Positions 46,248 to 57,975 of a stretch of 64,000 nt of DNA are shown piece after piece. The stretch spans positions 15,009,833 to 15,073,832 of the forward strand of contig CM025855.1 of the NCBI GenBank assembly GCA_003952965.2, in the 5' to 3' direction. The notes below the pieces were generated by a model. That model was not told the DNA's origin. It worked only from the letters and a program-made list of their open reading frames with translations, and made no database searches. A program made the position numbers and the translations under genes. Positions within the stretch are counted from its first letter, which is position 1. Each line of letters starts with the position of its first letter. The DNA comes from Morella rubra (lineage: Eukaryota > Streptophyta > Magnoliopsida > Fagales > Myricaceae).

Positions 46248-47019
46248 TAGGGGTGCTCATTTGCACCGGCGGTGGCGGTTAAACTGCTACCGGTACTGGT
46301 ATTGTAACCGGTAAGGACGGTTTTTGTGCCTTAACGATGTGGTAGCGGTGTTAAATATATGATTCTGTCAATTACAGTGACGTGACAGCTGCCAAACCGT
46401 CACCTATACTTGCCAAACCGTGCTACACTCCACCCCCTCAGGGTTGATGACTTAAGACTTGATGATTATTAATTATGTGACATACTTTTGTTGGGCTTTT
46501 GTTGGAATATGTTGGTTTATGTCACATTGTTGGACACTTTTATTAGACTTTAGTCTTTATGTTTGAATATGATATTATGTTGGACTTTTGGACAGCTTAT
46601 TATATTTGTTATGATTATTAATGATTATGATATTAAGTTTGAATAGGTTATGATATTTGTCCATTTGATATGATTATTGATTATGATATTATGTTGGAAA
46701 TTTAAACAGGTTATGATATTTGAATTACATTTGTTGCTTATATATAAGCATCAAATGGTCTTAATGGTCCAAAAAAGTCTAAAGAAAACAACCCAAAACA
46801 CTAAAAAATGAAAAGCAAAAAAAAATCTATTTTTTTTTGCCCAACAGTTACACGTTTAAGCGATTACCGTATAACCGTTACCGTTAATACCGTCACCGGG
46901 AAAGGCAATTATTATGTCTTAGCGGTGCGGTGGCGATGTCAAATATATGATTCTGCCAATTATAGTAACGGTGACGATTTTCGCTAAACCGTCATCTATA
47001 TGATCATTAACCATCCCTA
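46248..47019. mobile_element. non-autonomous hAT element with perfect 8-bp target duplication
   Basis: It starts TAGGGGTGCTCATTTGC and ends, read on the other strand, TAGGGATGGTTAATGATC. The ends are followed by related subterminal sequence rich in ACCG/CGGT motifs (GGCGGTGGCGGTTAAAC; CGGTTTAGCGAAAATCG). It is flanked by the exact 8-bp repeat ATAGATAC (46240-46247 and 47020-47027). Eight-base duplications and short TAGGG-type ends are typical of hAT transposons. The 772-bp body has no transposase, so it depends on another element. It abuts the duplicated CAD promoter copy. Confidence 0.88.
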
Positions 47020-47390
47020 ATAGATACAACCTTGGTCGTAGGCGCGCGAGGTATCTGACATATGCCCTGTGGTCTCTACCGTACGTTTGGTGCAAATATT
47101 AAAGTTGAAAGTACTAAATTAATGTTAAAATAACACAGCTGCTTATATTTTTTAAATGGGAGTTGGGGAGCATGCTCAGAGGAGCGAACGGTAGAAATAT
47201 ACCGTAATCATGGCTCAGGGATCAGGCGATATCAATGTCGTTTCCAGTAATCTTACGAGCTTTGTGATGTGATGGCAGGTTATTCCATATTTATAAATTG
47301 ATGTAGCTAAAGGAAAAAAGTAATTATAAATTTAGTGTGTCCAATTTAAAAGTAACCCACTTGTCTAGTTTAATTTAGTATTGACTAAAG

Positions 47391-47573
47391 TATCGTTTGT
47401 TTCTCTAATATTTTGAGATATGAGAATTTTTAACAAAATAAATACACTCTAAAATTTTTAACTTTTATACATACACACTTCACTTTTCACAAACCTCAAT
47501 AAATCTCAATAAAGTAAAGATTCTTAAAATTTCGAGAAGATTCTTTAAAATTTTGGCAAACAAACACCCCCTA
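47391..47573. repeat. small MITE with GTTTGTTT ends
   Basis: The left end TATCGTTTGTTTCTCTAATA and the right end, read on the other strand, TAGGGGGTGTTTGTTTGCCA share a GTTTGTTT core. The inside is AT-rich, with TTTTACAAACCTCAATAAAT-like sequence. The copy at 49908-50106 has the same order of motifs on the same strand. Confidence 0.5.
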
Positions 47574-48454
47574 AATACATTGAATGTTTGGGAAACACAT
47601 AATTTATGACAGATGTGACGAGGGATACCTAATAATTATAGGAATTTATTCCTGCATAATTAAAATAAAATTTCTAGTCCCAAATATTTAATTTTTTATA
47701 AACCAATTTGAGCAAATTCTCTCTGGTCTCTCTCTCGAATATTATTCTTTTTAGAATATATAGAAGAAAAAAACTCATTCCCCGGCCCGCGAAGGAGAGC
47801 TGATGCATGTCAATGGTCCACATTAAAGGGGAGAATAAATATTTGAATGAAGAGAGTGCAGAACACGTACGGAACCCGTACAAAAAGTGCTTCTACTTTG
47901 AAGAACCAGAAGAAAGAGCTTCAAAGGCATACATAAAGGTTGTTTAGAAAGTGGATAACTTTAACACTGCTTTGAGCAAAGTGTTCCCATGACTACGTCT
48001 TTATATCCGCAAATAGAACAAGAAAAATAAAATAAAAAATAAAAAACAAAAATAAAGAAGCTGATCCAAGAAGTTTATGCATCAACTTGCAGAGAGAACT
48101 CAATTGCTAACGTACAAGATCTCCATGACATTGAATAAGCTGCTGGTTGTAGCTCGACGAAGCCTGAGCCTAGCTAGCCATTTAATTAGCACCTGCACCT
48201 TAGACCATCAGGCTTTAGCCTTTGAACCCCGGTTACAGTTAAACTTATCTTTCAAGCTCCCAATGCATCACTAGTGAGCCAGTGTGTACCTTTCATGCAA
48301 ATCACAACGGGATCCCATTATTTTGTTCATTTTTTCCTACTTTATTATAGAGAACGGCTGTGATGAGCCCACGCGGCATGGTTCCTCCCTCTTTTGTGCT
48401 TTACCATAAAGGGCAGGAAATTCACTTGTAGTAACTTTGGATGGTCCATACTAC

Positions 48455-49264
48455 CAGGGGCAGAGTTAGGAATCAATAGGAAGGGGGCCAACTCTTAAAG
48501 GAAAATGATAAGAAAAAAATTTTGCTACGTAATGCAAAATAAAAAATTATCTTAGAGTTAAAATATTAAAAATTAAGGACTAAAACATTAAAATATATTA
48601 TATTACTATTAAATGCACCAACATGACTCAAATACCTCCACTCTTATTTTCCAAGTGCTAAATCCAGTAAATGTAAACACATCTCTCTCAGGTCTTGATC
48701 ATCTACTTTGCTTAAATAAATAACACCACAAGCAATACGCTGCATCCAACCACTCATATTCTTTGAACCATGACTCCAAAAAAGCCCTCATTCGTTTCCA
48801 TATTGCTTCTTGGGAAAATCATGCCCAAACAGTTGACAAAGATATTTTATCAAATACTCTCTACGAACTTAATTTCTAATCCCAACATCATATTCTTCAA
48901 TAAGTTTACGTAACCCTAGGTCAACAATAATATCATCCAGACTAAATAAAACACGAGGTCTTTTCAAACTAGGAGTTATCTCAGAAGTAGCAGTTACATT
49001 AAGAGTATTAAATAATCCCGCTAATTTTTTTTTTTCAAAAACTTATCCATTATCTAAACAAAACAAAACAAAATTCATCAATATAATTTCACAAGTCACA
49101 ACCTAAGGTCTTAATCACAATTTTACAACCTAGTCCTAATATTCACAATTTCAATATAATTTCAAAACTGTATATTACAAATTATGTTTTGCAGTATATA
49201 TTAAAAAAAAAATCAATATCTTGCATTAGTCCAACCAGAACCAGACCCCCTTCCTCCGCCACTG
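48455..49264 (-). mobile_element. hAT element, internally deleted, TTF/zf-MYM transposase remnant
   Basis: The ends are CAGGGGCAGAGTTAGGA and, on the other strand, CAGTGGCGGAGGAAGGG. The flanks are an 8-bp duplication with two mismatches (CATACTAC at 48447-48454, CAAGCTAC at 49265-49272). On the minus strand it encodes parts of a hAT protein of the zinc finger MYM-type 1-like group: an N-terminal MDKFLKKK, then SLKRPRVLFSLDDIIVDLGL and RKLIEEYDVGIRN, then WFKEYEWLDAAYCLWCYLF and FTFTGFSTWK, broken by stops. At 810 bp it is far too short for a whole transposase gene. It is the same family as the relic at 29985-30735. Confidence 0.78.
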
Positions 49265-49907
49265 CAAGCTACTGCTGTCTTCTGTTTCCAGATTCTCCAC
49301 CATCCAAAATTTCACAAAAAAGTAGCCATAATCACTACAGGAGGACGAGAGAAAGAGACGCGCGCGGAGAGATTGAATGGGTGAAAGTATCCTTTTATCA
49401 TATGAGATTCTAGGTTCTTTTGTATGCACCAAAAAGAGTCAAATTATAGGGATTTTCTGACAGGTTGTCCTAGCAGTGCCGGCTTGGCTTAGTGCTCCAG
49501 TGTTGCGAGACGGTTCAATTCGTTGGCGAGACAGGGCCTGAAGCCCGGATAGCATCCGGCCCTTTTCTATTCAACCTTAGTCTTCCCTTTTAGCAAATTA
49601 GGCTCAGATCCAAGAAATCCAGACAGGTGGGCTTTTTCAGGCCCAAACAACAGAAGAATGGAAGCGAGAAAGGTTGCTAATCTGAGCAAAAGGCTGAGGA
49701 AATGGTCTTGTTTTATACCAGCGCTCTGGTTGCAGTCATGTTCAAACTATACCACCAAGGCCCAACTGTGGACTTTTTTTATTTCTAGCCAGACCAGAAG
49801 CAATGGACTTGCTAGTTGCTTGGGCCTTGCACCCCACTGGGCGGCTCTAGCTCCGTCCCTGATCATATTCTTTATTTTCTCTTTTTTAATAGGCCTTTAG
49901 ACAACAA

Positions 49908-50106
49908 AGGGCCGTTTATTTGCCTAATTTTTTGAGAGTTCAAAATTTTCACCACACCAAACACATTTTACAAACTCCAATAAATTTCACGCTTTTACAC
50001 ATATACTTCAAACTTCACACCTTTTACAAACCTCAATAAATTTCAATATTCAAAATATTTCCAGAATTTTGAAAATATTCTCTAAAATTTTGGTAAACAA
50101 AGCTCC
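49908..50106. repeat. small MITE, second copy of the GTTTGTTT family
   Basis: The ends are GGGCCGTTTATTTGCC and, on the other strand, GGAGCTTTGTTTACC. The interior has TTTTACAAACCTCAATAAAT and TCTAAAATTTTGGTAAACAA as in the 47391 copy. AAAG lies at both edges and may be a 4-bp target duplication. Confidence 0.5.
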
Positions 50107-50247
50107 AAAGAGTTTCAAGCAACAACAATTAAGTCACACCACTTGTCCCAATCAGCAATACATACTATGTAAGAGCCACTTGAATCTCTGTCGCGTACGA
50201 CCCAAAAGGGAAATTTGGAGAAATCAAAAGCGTCTTAGCAGAGCTGC

Positions 50248-51832
50248 TTAATCCAGCAAAATACATCTGAACTGGCCACCCGATAAAGACAGCTTCCCTG
50301 CTTTCCTGACTGCAAACAAAGGTAGAGGACTGAAACTTCGGGATGGGCCATAGAAATGAGGAAAGCTATTGGAACCATCCACAACTTCATATACCAATCC
50401 ATCTCCAAGCTACAAAAATATGCACATCAAAAGCAAGGACAACATTAGCTTCCCCATAACATTCTTGGACTCCACTATCAAGTATTTAAAACTTACAGCA
50501 TATTCTTTCACAATGTTCCATCCTTCAAATTCCATATTTGGACATCCTCTCTTTAAGTTGGTGCCTACAAGTTGCAGTAACTTACCAATGACTAGGCTTC
50601 AGGGTGAGTTCCTAGAAGAGTAAATATTTCAAGGGGCACACATAAAACTGGTCGCGGTAGCCTAATTATAGGCTCAGCTTCAAGCATATAATAACAGTGT
50701 TGTAACTCAGATCACTCATCTACTAATTATGTCCAACATACTGGTTAACATTTTCGATCTGAGACCTTAAGAAAGCTATCTAGAGCCAACTCATTTCAGC
50801 CGATGTCTTCAAAACAAACCCCAAGCCCTTTATCAATTTAATTAATCTGTGCTCAACAAACGGAGAGGCTGACTGAGAAACAACCTGAAACATTCATCAA
50901 CAGATTCAAATGCGATTCTCAGAAGACTTCTGGCAAAACAATTGGTTTCCCATTGCATTTCATGCTTGACTATTGTTGATATATATGTAGAGAAACTCAG
51001 GAATATAACGTGTTTGGACATAATCTTGATATCAAAACTGGGTTTGGGCAAGTCAGGCAGTGTTAACATAACATAAAGCGACACAATCTTAGTCCCAAAG
51101 TGATCAGTTTAGACCCAGAAATGCAGTCATTAAGCAGGGCCCTTGTGACTACTTCTCTGCAAGGTTTAGGCTCATAGGCATATACCCAAAACTGTCTCAC
51201 CATAACTTCTAATTTTACAAGTGTGATTGCTTGGCATCCCACAACATCAATTTACATATATATTCTATACAGAACTGATAGCAAACATGAAGTCCACGTT
51301 TCCTTCATATATTCATTTCTAGATCTCTACAGTTAAGTTTTTTCGCATACCGTCTTAGCATCAATCTGAAGCAAGTATAAATCCTCCTTAGTGTTCAAGA
51401 AAAAATTCTGCAGTGTTGACTGTACCTGCAAATAAGAAAGAATCAGAGATAGACTTCATCTGATCCTTGCCAACTAACCCAACCGACAGAATATACATAT
51501 AGCGATAGTGATGCCCATTCCCCCATGGTAAGATTACCAATAAGAGCAAAAAGTCTAATGACTTGATATTCCACCAAACATTGTTTTTTCTTAATCCTGT
51601 CTATTTTATTTTTCGAAATAAGTGGGGCTAAAGAAGATACGCTCTCTCGGAGACAAAATCAGGCATTTAAAGTGAGAACCTGGTGGAGATTGCTGAGATG
51701 GATAAACCCGGAAGACTTGTCAAGTTCTCCACCGTACATAGATCCAGTTTTCTGCAACTCTTCCCATTCCTTTGCGGTGCTGATCCTGTACACGAACTCT
51801 TCCGCCGCACTCACTCCCTCTTTCGAAGCCAT
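50248..51832 (-). CDS. DUF952 family protein
   Basis: Three minus-strand exons, 51832-51680, 51425-51351 and 50409-50248, give 129 residues. The sequence matches the small conserved DUF952 family found in bacteria and plants. Near the start is EFVYRISTAKEWEELQKTGS, then GGELDKSSGFIHLSNLHQVQ (the family's GxxxD...GFIHLS core), then FFLNTKEDLYLLQIDAK, LGDGLVYEVVDGSNSFPHFY and the end SGGQFRCILLD. The family's biochemical role is unknown. The FIHLS histidine and the acidic residues around it are the most conserved and may form an active or binding site. The ATG is the first in frame ahead of the domain, with no targeting peptide, so a cytosolic protein is likely. Intron 2 is about 940 bp. Nothing appears broken. 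Confidence 0.88.
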
Positions 51833-52813
51833 TTCTATTGTCCCCCGACTGAGATTTGCAGAGCGGAAGACTGGTCAGTCTCTGTGTCGAAGACCGGATA
51901 TGGTTTCTTCGACTACTGGCACTTCTGTCGTACCAATGTGTTTGACGACACCCAGGAAAATAAGTGTACCAGGACACCCTCTTCGAATATCTTGTCCATG
52001 CGGTTTGGCCCTGGGGTCTATCAGGGTAAAATTGTAATTTAAAAGCTAAAAAATCATTGATACAAAAATAATGCATCAGCATCTACCAATTGTGGGATGC
52101 AATTTGAAATGAGATTAGCATAAAAATGAGATTAGCATAATAAGTAGACCACGTGATAAAGTTAATATTGTTTAAAAATTTACATGGACAACATTTAATG
52201 GTGTGAAGTTTACCAATTGTGTCTATCTTTCTTCGCATTGTAATATACACTTGGGGAAGAAATCACATAATCCTAATCAAAAAATAATAGATTGAGATTG
52301 TTATGCCATTGAAGTATATGATGCATGTTCCTCGTGCTTCTAGTACAAAGCTATACCAATGATTTAACTTGTCTTTGATGGGAGACCAAATTATTCCATC
52401 AAACTATCAAATAGTTTCTCAAAAAAACAAAACCATTGCAAACCATTATTAAGTCCAACAAACAAAATAAGATCCGACAATGCTAACACATGAGCAAGAG
52501 CAAATTACAAAAGCAATGGGAAGATTGGCTATCCAAATATCCACACCACTAATCAAGTTATTGCCGATAGAAACACTTCTATCACTGCCAGAAAAGAGTA
52601 GATACAACCCGCTCATATATATCAAATCATTCCAACAACTTGCTCAGTGCAGAAGATTGAAAGCTACATGTTGCAGAAGCAGAGCATTCACACCCGGCGG
52701 CTATGAAATTTCACAAAAAGACCTTATTTTCTAAAGCTTCAACACGGTCCCACTCCATTAACCCAAGCAAGCCAGTGTGTAGATATTGGAAAAGAGAAGT
52801 CCTCTGTGTATTG

Positions 52814-55460
52814 TCATTTCAAGGAGTTCTCAACATCAATCACAAATCGGTACTTAACATCTCTCTTTATCAACCTCTGAAGAGCTTCATTTGCGTACTG
52901 AATTGGAACTATTTCTATCTCTGGGTAAATTTTGTGAGCAGCACAGAAGTTTATCATTTCTTGAGTGTCTTTTGTACCTCCAGTTGCGCTTCCAGTTATG
53001 GTTTTCATCCCTGCCAAGAGGCCATTGTATAGAGGTCCATTAGGTTGGCAATTTTTAAACTGTCAAGCTAGTGAACCACCGCTACTAACTGAAATTACAG
53101 TACCAATTTCAAGCAACTCCTGAGCCAAAAATTGGGAAATTACCTCGTAGAAGGGACGCAGGACTGAATTTGACTTCACTTGGATAACCCACTAGGACCA
53201 GAACACCAGCCGTCTTCAAAAGCGACATATATGGATCAAACGGGTGATCACCGGATGCAGTGTCAATGATGAAGTCAAGTGACTTAGCCAAGGCCTGCAG
53301 AACACCAAAGGATAGAATAATAGCCATGAATACAACTAAATGAACAATTTGGTCATTATCAACTCTAGTATTGCATATGTGATCAGGGAAAAAAAATGTG
53401 CGTCCAAAGATCCTTATGACTCTTACCGCCAACTGCTCTGGTTCAGACGAAACCACAAATTTGTCTGCACCGAGTAGACCCAAGGCTTCCTCCCTCTTGG
53501 ATATGCTTGTGCTGAAAACTGTCACATTCAACCCAAAAGCCTTTCCAAACTTCACTGCCATGTGACCAAGACCACCAAGGCCAATCACTCCAAGAGATTT
53601 ACCAGGTTGATTCATCTTATAGCGCATCATGGGAGTGTAAACAGTAATCCCAGCACAAAGCAAAGGCGCTGCTGAAGCTAGTGGATAGTTGTCAGGAATC
53701 GCGAAGCAGTACCTGAAGATACAAGACCAGAACAAAGTTACTATCCTTATTTATGGAACTTGCGAACTGTTTCCTGACACATTAGATGAGTAGGTGACGG
53801 CCATGACATCAAACATTCAACTAGTGAAAGTGAGGCCCAATGATAAACTGATGCGAAGACCAAAGGCCTCAACCCTCAAACAACTTAGACAGAGAGGGAG
53901 GGTAGGGCAAACGCTATAGCTAAAGATATAATTTAAATAATAAAATCTATTACGTCCTACCATTTAAGTTCTTGAAATAAATAATAGATTCATATGGTAT
54001 TAAAATTAAGATTTTAAGTTCGAGACCAATTTTGTGAAAAGATCTAGTTCGTGGACACACTTATATACTCAATAATGAAACTTTATTTATAATCCACCGA
54101 TTACAAGAGCTCACGTTACTACAACTCTAATACTTATGGTTTTTTCTAAGTTGTCAAACATGTGAGCTATGGAAATAAAAACTTATTCTCAGAAATTCAT
54201 TTGAAATGTTATGCGAGAAGTAAGTAAAATCACTCTTTTCACTTTAAAATCCCCGCAATACAACCTCGAGATTACAAGATAGATAGATTTCCTAGCAAAG
54301 TAGTAGTAAAGAATAAGTATCACTTAAAAGTATAAAATTCAACTTTCTTCTCATGATCTGGACATCAACGCCAATAATGAATCACCATCGATTCCTAGCA
54401 AGGCAATAGTGATTGTCCCCTTTTCCTAACGGCCTGGGCAACACGGATGCAGATTCTAGCATCCTTCAGCATCTACTACTTTTCCAAGTACTCGAGGTTA
54501 ACAAGAGACGGGGATCTAAAACAACAACCTATACGTACTCTGTATTATTCAACTTTATAGAGCTAAAGAGCACATCATCGTAAAGTAGTTACCTGTCCTG
54601 GACAACAATGTGGTTGGAGTATCCTCCTTTGGTGATTGTACCATCTGTATCGACACTGTTAAAAGTGCGAACAGTGCCCTTTTCGCAATGAACTTCGAGC
54701 GCATTCGTACAATATTCGCAATCTCTACAGGAGTTGACAAAAGTTCCCACCCCAACATGGTCGCCAACTTTGAAACGGTGGACATTGGGGCCAACCTCTT
54801 TCACAATTCCAACAATCTCGTGTCTGGCATGTGAAGAATCATTGATGATGAAGCATCAATCTACTGAATGCAAACGCTACTCATATCAATAGATCAGAGC
54901 ACATACCCAGGCACTAGAGGATACTTGGAGTCTCCAAGTTTGTTCCTGGACCAAGCTACATCCGCATAACAAACACCGCAGTGCGTGATTTTTATAGAGA
55001 CATCATCTCTTCCAACAGCCCTGAATAGGTTTTCCAACTTTGTTGATTAGTCTTCCAGCAATATTTTATTATGCAGCATAACATCAAGCAGAACAACTCA
55101 GCATGCTCGATCCAATATTTCTTAGTCAAGCAAAACAGTGGCATGAATAAGGCAAGCTTAAACGTTGATCAAACTGCCAAATTTTGATCAGGAATACTGG
55201 AGTGTGCAAGATAATGCAGAAAGCCAGCTTCTTTCTTGGGATATAAAAAAAAGAACAAACAGCTTGATGCCTATACAAGACACGCTTGCTTTCTCACTGT
55301 TCCTCTAGTTGACATTCGAGGAAAGTACGATGTCTCTGTCTTTCCTTCAGAATAAGACTAACTGAACATACCTACGGCTGAATTTGTAAGGTGAGAGAAT
55401 TCCAGATGCATCTCTTGCGGCCCAACCAAGGCAGTCCTCATTTGCACTTGCAGAGCTCAT
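52814..55460 (-). CDS. CAD1: cinnamyl alcohol dehydrogenase, CAD1-like
   Basis: Six minus-strand exons, 55460-55372, 55020-54907, 54823-54593, 53712-53427, 53294-53144 and 53010-52814, give 355 residues. It is a zinc- and NADPH-dependent alcohol dehydrogenase that reduces hydroxycinnamaldehydes or related aldehydes to alcohols. Catalytic zinc ligands are Cys47 (HCGVCYAD), His69 (PGHE) and Cys164 (LLCAG). Structural zinc ligands are Cys100, Cys103, Cys106 and Cys114 (SCRDCEYC...HC). The cofactor loop is [10 protein letters not shown] near 186-195, with the NADPH-type STSISK after it. The end [12 protein letters not shown] is typical. The stretch [19 protein letters not shown], lacking the Trp of bona fide lignin CADs, and overall likeness to Arabidopsis CAD1 (At1g72680) place it in the CAD-like group, so its main substrate is uncertain. 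A dead copy of its first two exons lies 9.5 kb to the left. No damage is seen. Confidence 0.94.
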
Positions 55461-56017
55461 TGTTGACGCCTACCATATATAAAGGCAGTAAAACATCAGC
55501 TTCTTCTTGTTGTAGGAGCCAAACAAAATGAAAATCCATCAACATTGTATGGAAGTGAATGTTTTATGGATCCTCAGCTTAGTAGAGGCACTGAAAATGT
55601 AGTGCCATTGTTGGTGAACTTCATTGTCTATTATAAGTGAAGGGGGATCAGTATATTTAATGGCGAGTTTTTCTGAGAGTAAACAACAACGTCTCACCTT
55701 CTTCATAAGATTTCAATAGTGCAGAAACAATTATTATGGATCGAAGACAAAGTTAGAACATATCAAGGTGAAAGTACAAGAGGATTGAAGAAATACAGAG
55801 GAAACTAGAAAGTAGCCTTCTGTTATGAACTGATACAGCGAGCGATAAAGAGATTTTAAGGAGGCGGCTCACCTCTAAGATACAATCCCACAGAAACTGA
55901 GACAGACGGACAGAGAGACACGCTGGTTATATGGTCTGTTTCTGTAAAGCTTAGACGTGCAAACTATATAGCGTGCAAACTCTATCTCCTAGGAGTCTCA
56001 AAGATGAACAGTCTGAC

Positions 56018-56692
56018 AACGTATGCAGTGACGTCCATTTCAATTTTTTATTTTATTTTATCTGAGAACTAGGTGATTTTCCGGCCCTCCCAAATGCTCT
56101 GCCGACGTGACATATGGTATTGATGTCATCGTTTTCATACTGCAGATGTCACGATGACCCCCTCGGCCCTCCTCCATTCGACCTCGGTTTCATTTCCAAC
56201 AGCACGAAAAATTCGCTATGCAAGAATATTATTAATTTCTATCCCAATGCAAGTTAGAAGTTTTTTTTTTTTTTCAAGTTGAGAATATATAAATTTGGTT
56301 CGTGTCATCTGAATTGACACTGCACGTTCAGAAAGTTCTGTGTACTAAAATTTTAGTTTAATAAAATAATTTATCCATTTATTAAATTTTTTTAGTATAA
56401 AAAAATTATTTCAAATATTTTTTTCACTTTTTTACAGTAAATTATCTTTAATATTTTATTAATTTTTATATCTAAAATTTTAACACATAAATATCACTTA
56501 GACAGTATAGACCTATTTATTTTCTATTTATCTTAATGGACGTATGCAGTGACGTCCATTTCAATTTTTTATTTTTTTTATCTGAGAACTGGGTAATTTG
56601 CCGGCCCCCCAAATGCCTTGCCAATATGACATATGGTATGATGTCATCGTTTGCGTACTGCATATGTCCAGATGACCCTCTGCTCCATTATG
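56018..56692. repeat. pair of direct repeats of about 160 bp upstream of CAD1
   Basis: Copy 1 (about 56018-56175) and copy 2 (about 56535-56690) both begin (G/T)ACGTATGCAGTGACGTCCATT. Both continue TTTCAATTTTTTATTTT, then TATCTGAGAACT(A/G)GGT, then GACATATGGTAT and GATGTCATCGTTT, then ACTGCA(G/T)ATGTC. About 360 bp including a MITE-like AT-rich block separates them. Each copy holds TGACGTCC and TGATGTCATC, half-palindromic sites of the bZIP (CRE/TGA) type. They lie roughly 560-1230 bp before the CAD1 start codon. Confidence 0.75.
56325..56512. repeat. AT-rich MITE-like repeat between the CAD1 upstream repeats
   Basis: Begins TGTGTACTAAAATTTTAGTT, contains TTTAATAAAATAATTTATCC, and ends AAAATTTTAACACATAAATATCAC. 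The ends are inverted relatives of each other (GTGTNCTAAAATTTTA). A relative lies at 56870-57063. Confidence 0.5.
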
Positions 56693-56869
56693 TGCTAAAA
56701 TTTTAAGGATTAACGCAAAATGGTTCAAGTTAAAACCGAATTAGTATAAAAGCAAAAAATTAATCTATTTGATTTCACTTTCGATTTACGGTTGGTCCCT
56801 TCATCAGAGGTTAATTTTATGCTTTTGATGTTACGATGGCTAATTCGATTTTCTTTGTATATCACAAAG

Positions 56870-57063
56870 ACTAATTTTGTATTTATTCTAAAATTTTAAT
56901 TGAATAAAATAATTATAAAATAAATTATCTTTTTATTAAATTATTATCTTTTTATTATAAAAAAATCTATTTAAATTATTTATCTATTCACTTTTTCATA
57001 GTAAATTATCTTTTTTTTTTCACTACTTATCGTACTTCAAAATTTTAGCACACAAACACCACC
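56870..57063. repeat. AT-rich MITE-like repeat, second nearby copy
   Basis: Shares TCTAAAATTTTAATTGAATAAAATAATTATAAAATAA with the copy at 56325, in variant form, and ends CAAAATTTTAGCACACAAACACCACC, the same edge seen inverted at 24895. No target duplication could be read. Confidence 0.45.
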
Positions 57064-57975
57064 CTGAATATAAGCTTAATAACTATCTATTTATGTAAAT
57101 TACATCATATAAGATAATTCAAATAAAAAAATTACAAAATATCCTTCTCCAGTTCGATCGTGTTGATCTGAATAACCCTTTATTTACTTCTGCGGCCTCG
57201 TTCATGATATTCTTCAAGATATATAGTAATACTTTTTAAAATAATTTCTGGGTTGACCCTTGTTATGTTTTTAGATCGAAACAAGCTCCAACCTTTACAT
57301 AATCATGCGTACTTTATAATTTCCTTTCCATCAAATAAGAGACACTAATTTCTTTATTTAGAAAGTGATATATATTGTAAAGTAGAATCATTTAAGTAAG
57401 AAAATAAAGTTTTTAGGACTCACAGGCCAGAGTCACCCAGTGTTAAGTAAGGTTTTAGTGGCAGCTGCTATCTACAAATGACACGTTTTTTTTTTTTTTT
57501 TTTAATCATAATAGCTACGAGGTTTCATTAATTTTAAGGAGTTTCAAAAATTTCGGCTAATCAAACTCTTTGTAGAGATAGCAGGACAAAAAATTAGGGG
57601 TCATAAGGCCATACATATCTAAATAGGCGGAGAATTAAGATGACGGCAAGCTGAAAAAAAAAAAAAAAAAAAAATCAAGTTGCCGCCCATTATAAGTCAA
57701 ACTCTTTGTAGAGGTAACAGGATTAGGGCGTCAAAAGGCTATATATATCCAAACAGACAGAGTTTAGATGACTCATAGTGAGCGGCAACCTGAAAAGAAT
57801 CAGAGAAAAAGGAAACTCGATGGCAGAGAAAAAGGAAACCGGATGGCGGAGGAGAGCGACAGAGACTACAAGTAGAAGAGAGGGATTGGTTAAATAAAAT
57901 GACCGCAGAGTCGCGGACGTGTAAGTGTATGGGCCTCCATGCGCCAATAGTTTGGCCCAAGACAAGGGTAGAAAG
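57064..57975. other. intergenic stretch without a supported gene
   Basis: AT-rich DNA with T runs (57487-57504) and an A run (57654-57674). The phrase TCAAACTCTTTGTAGAG(A/G)TA(G/A)CAGGA occurs twice (about 57564 and 57698) with matching sequence after it, so about 130 bp is duplicated imperfectly. No coding or RNA gene is recognised. Confidence 0.4.
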
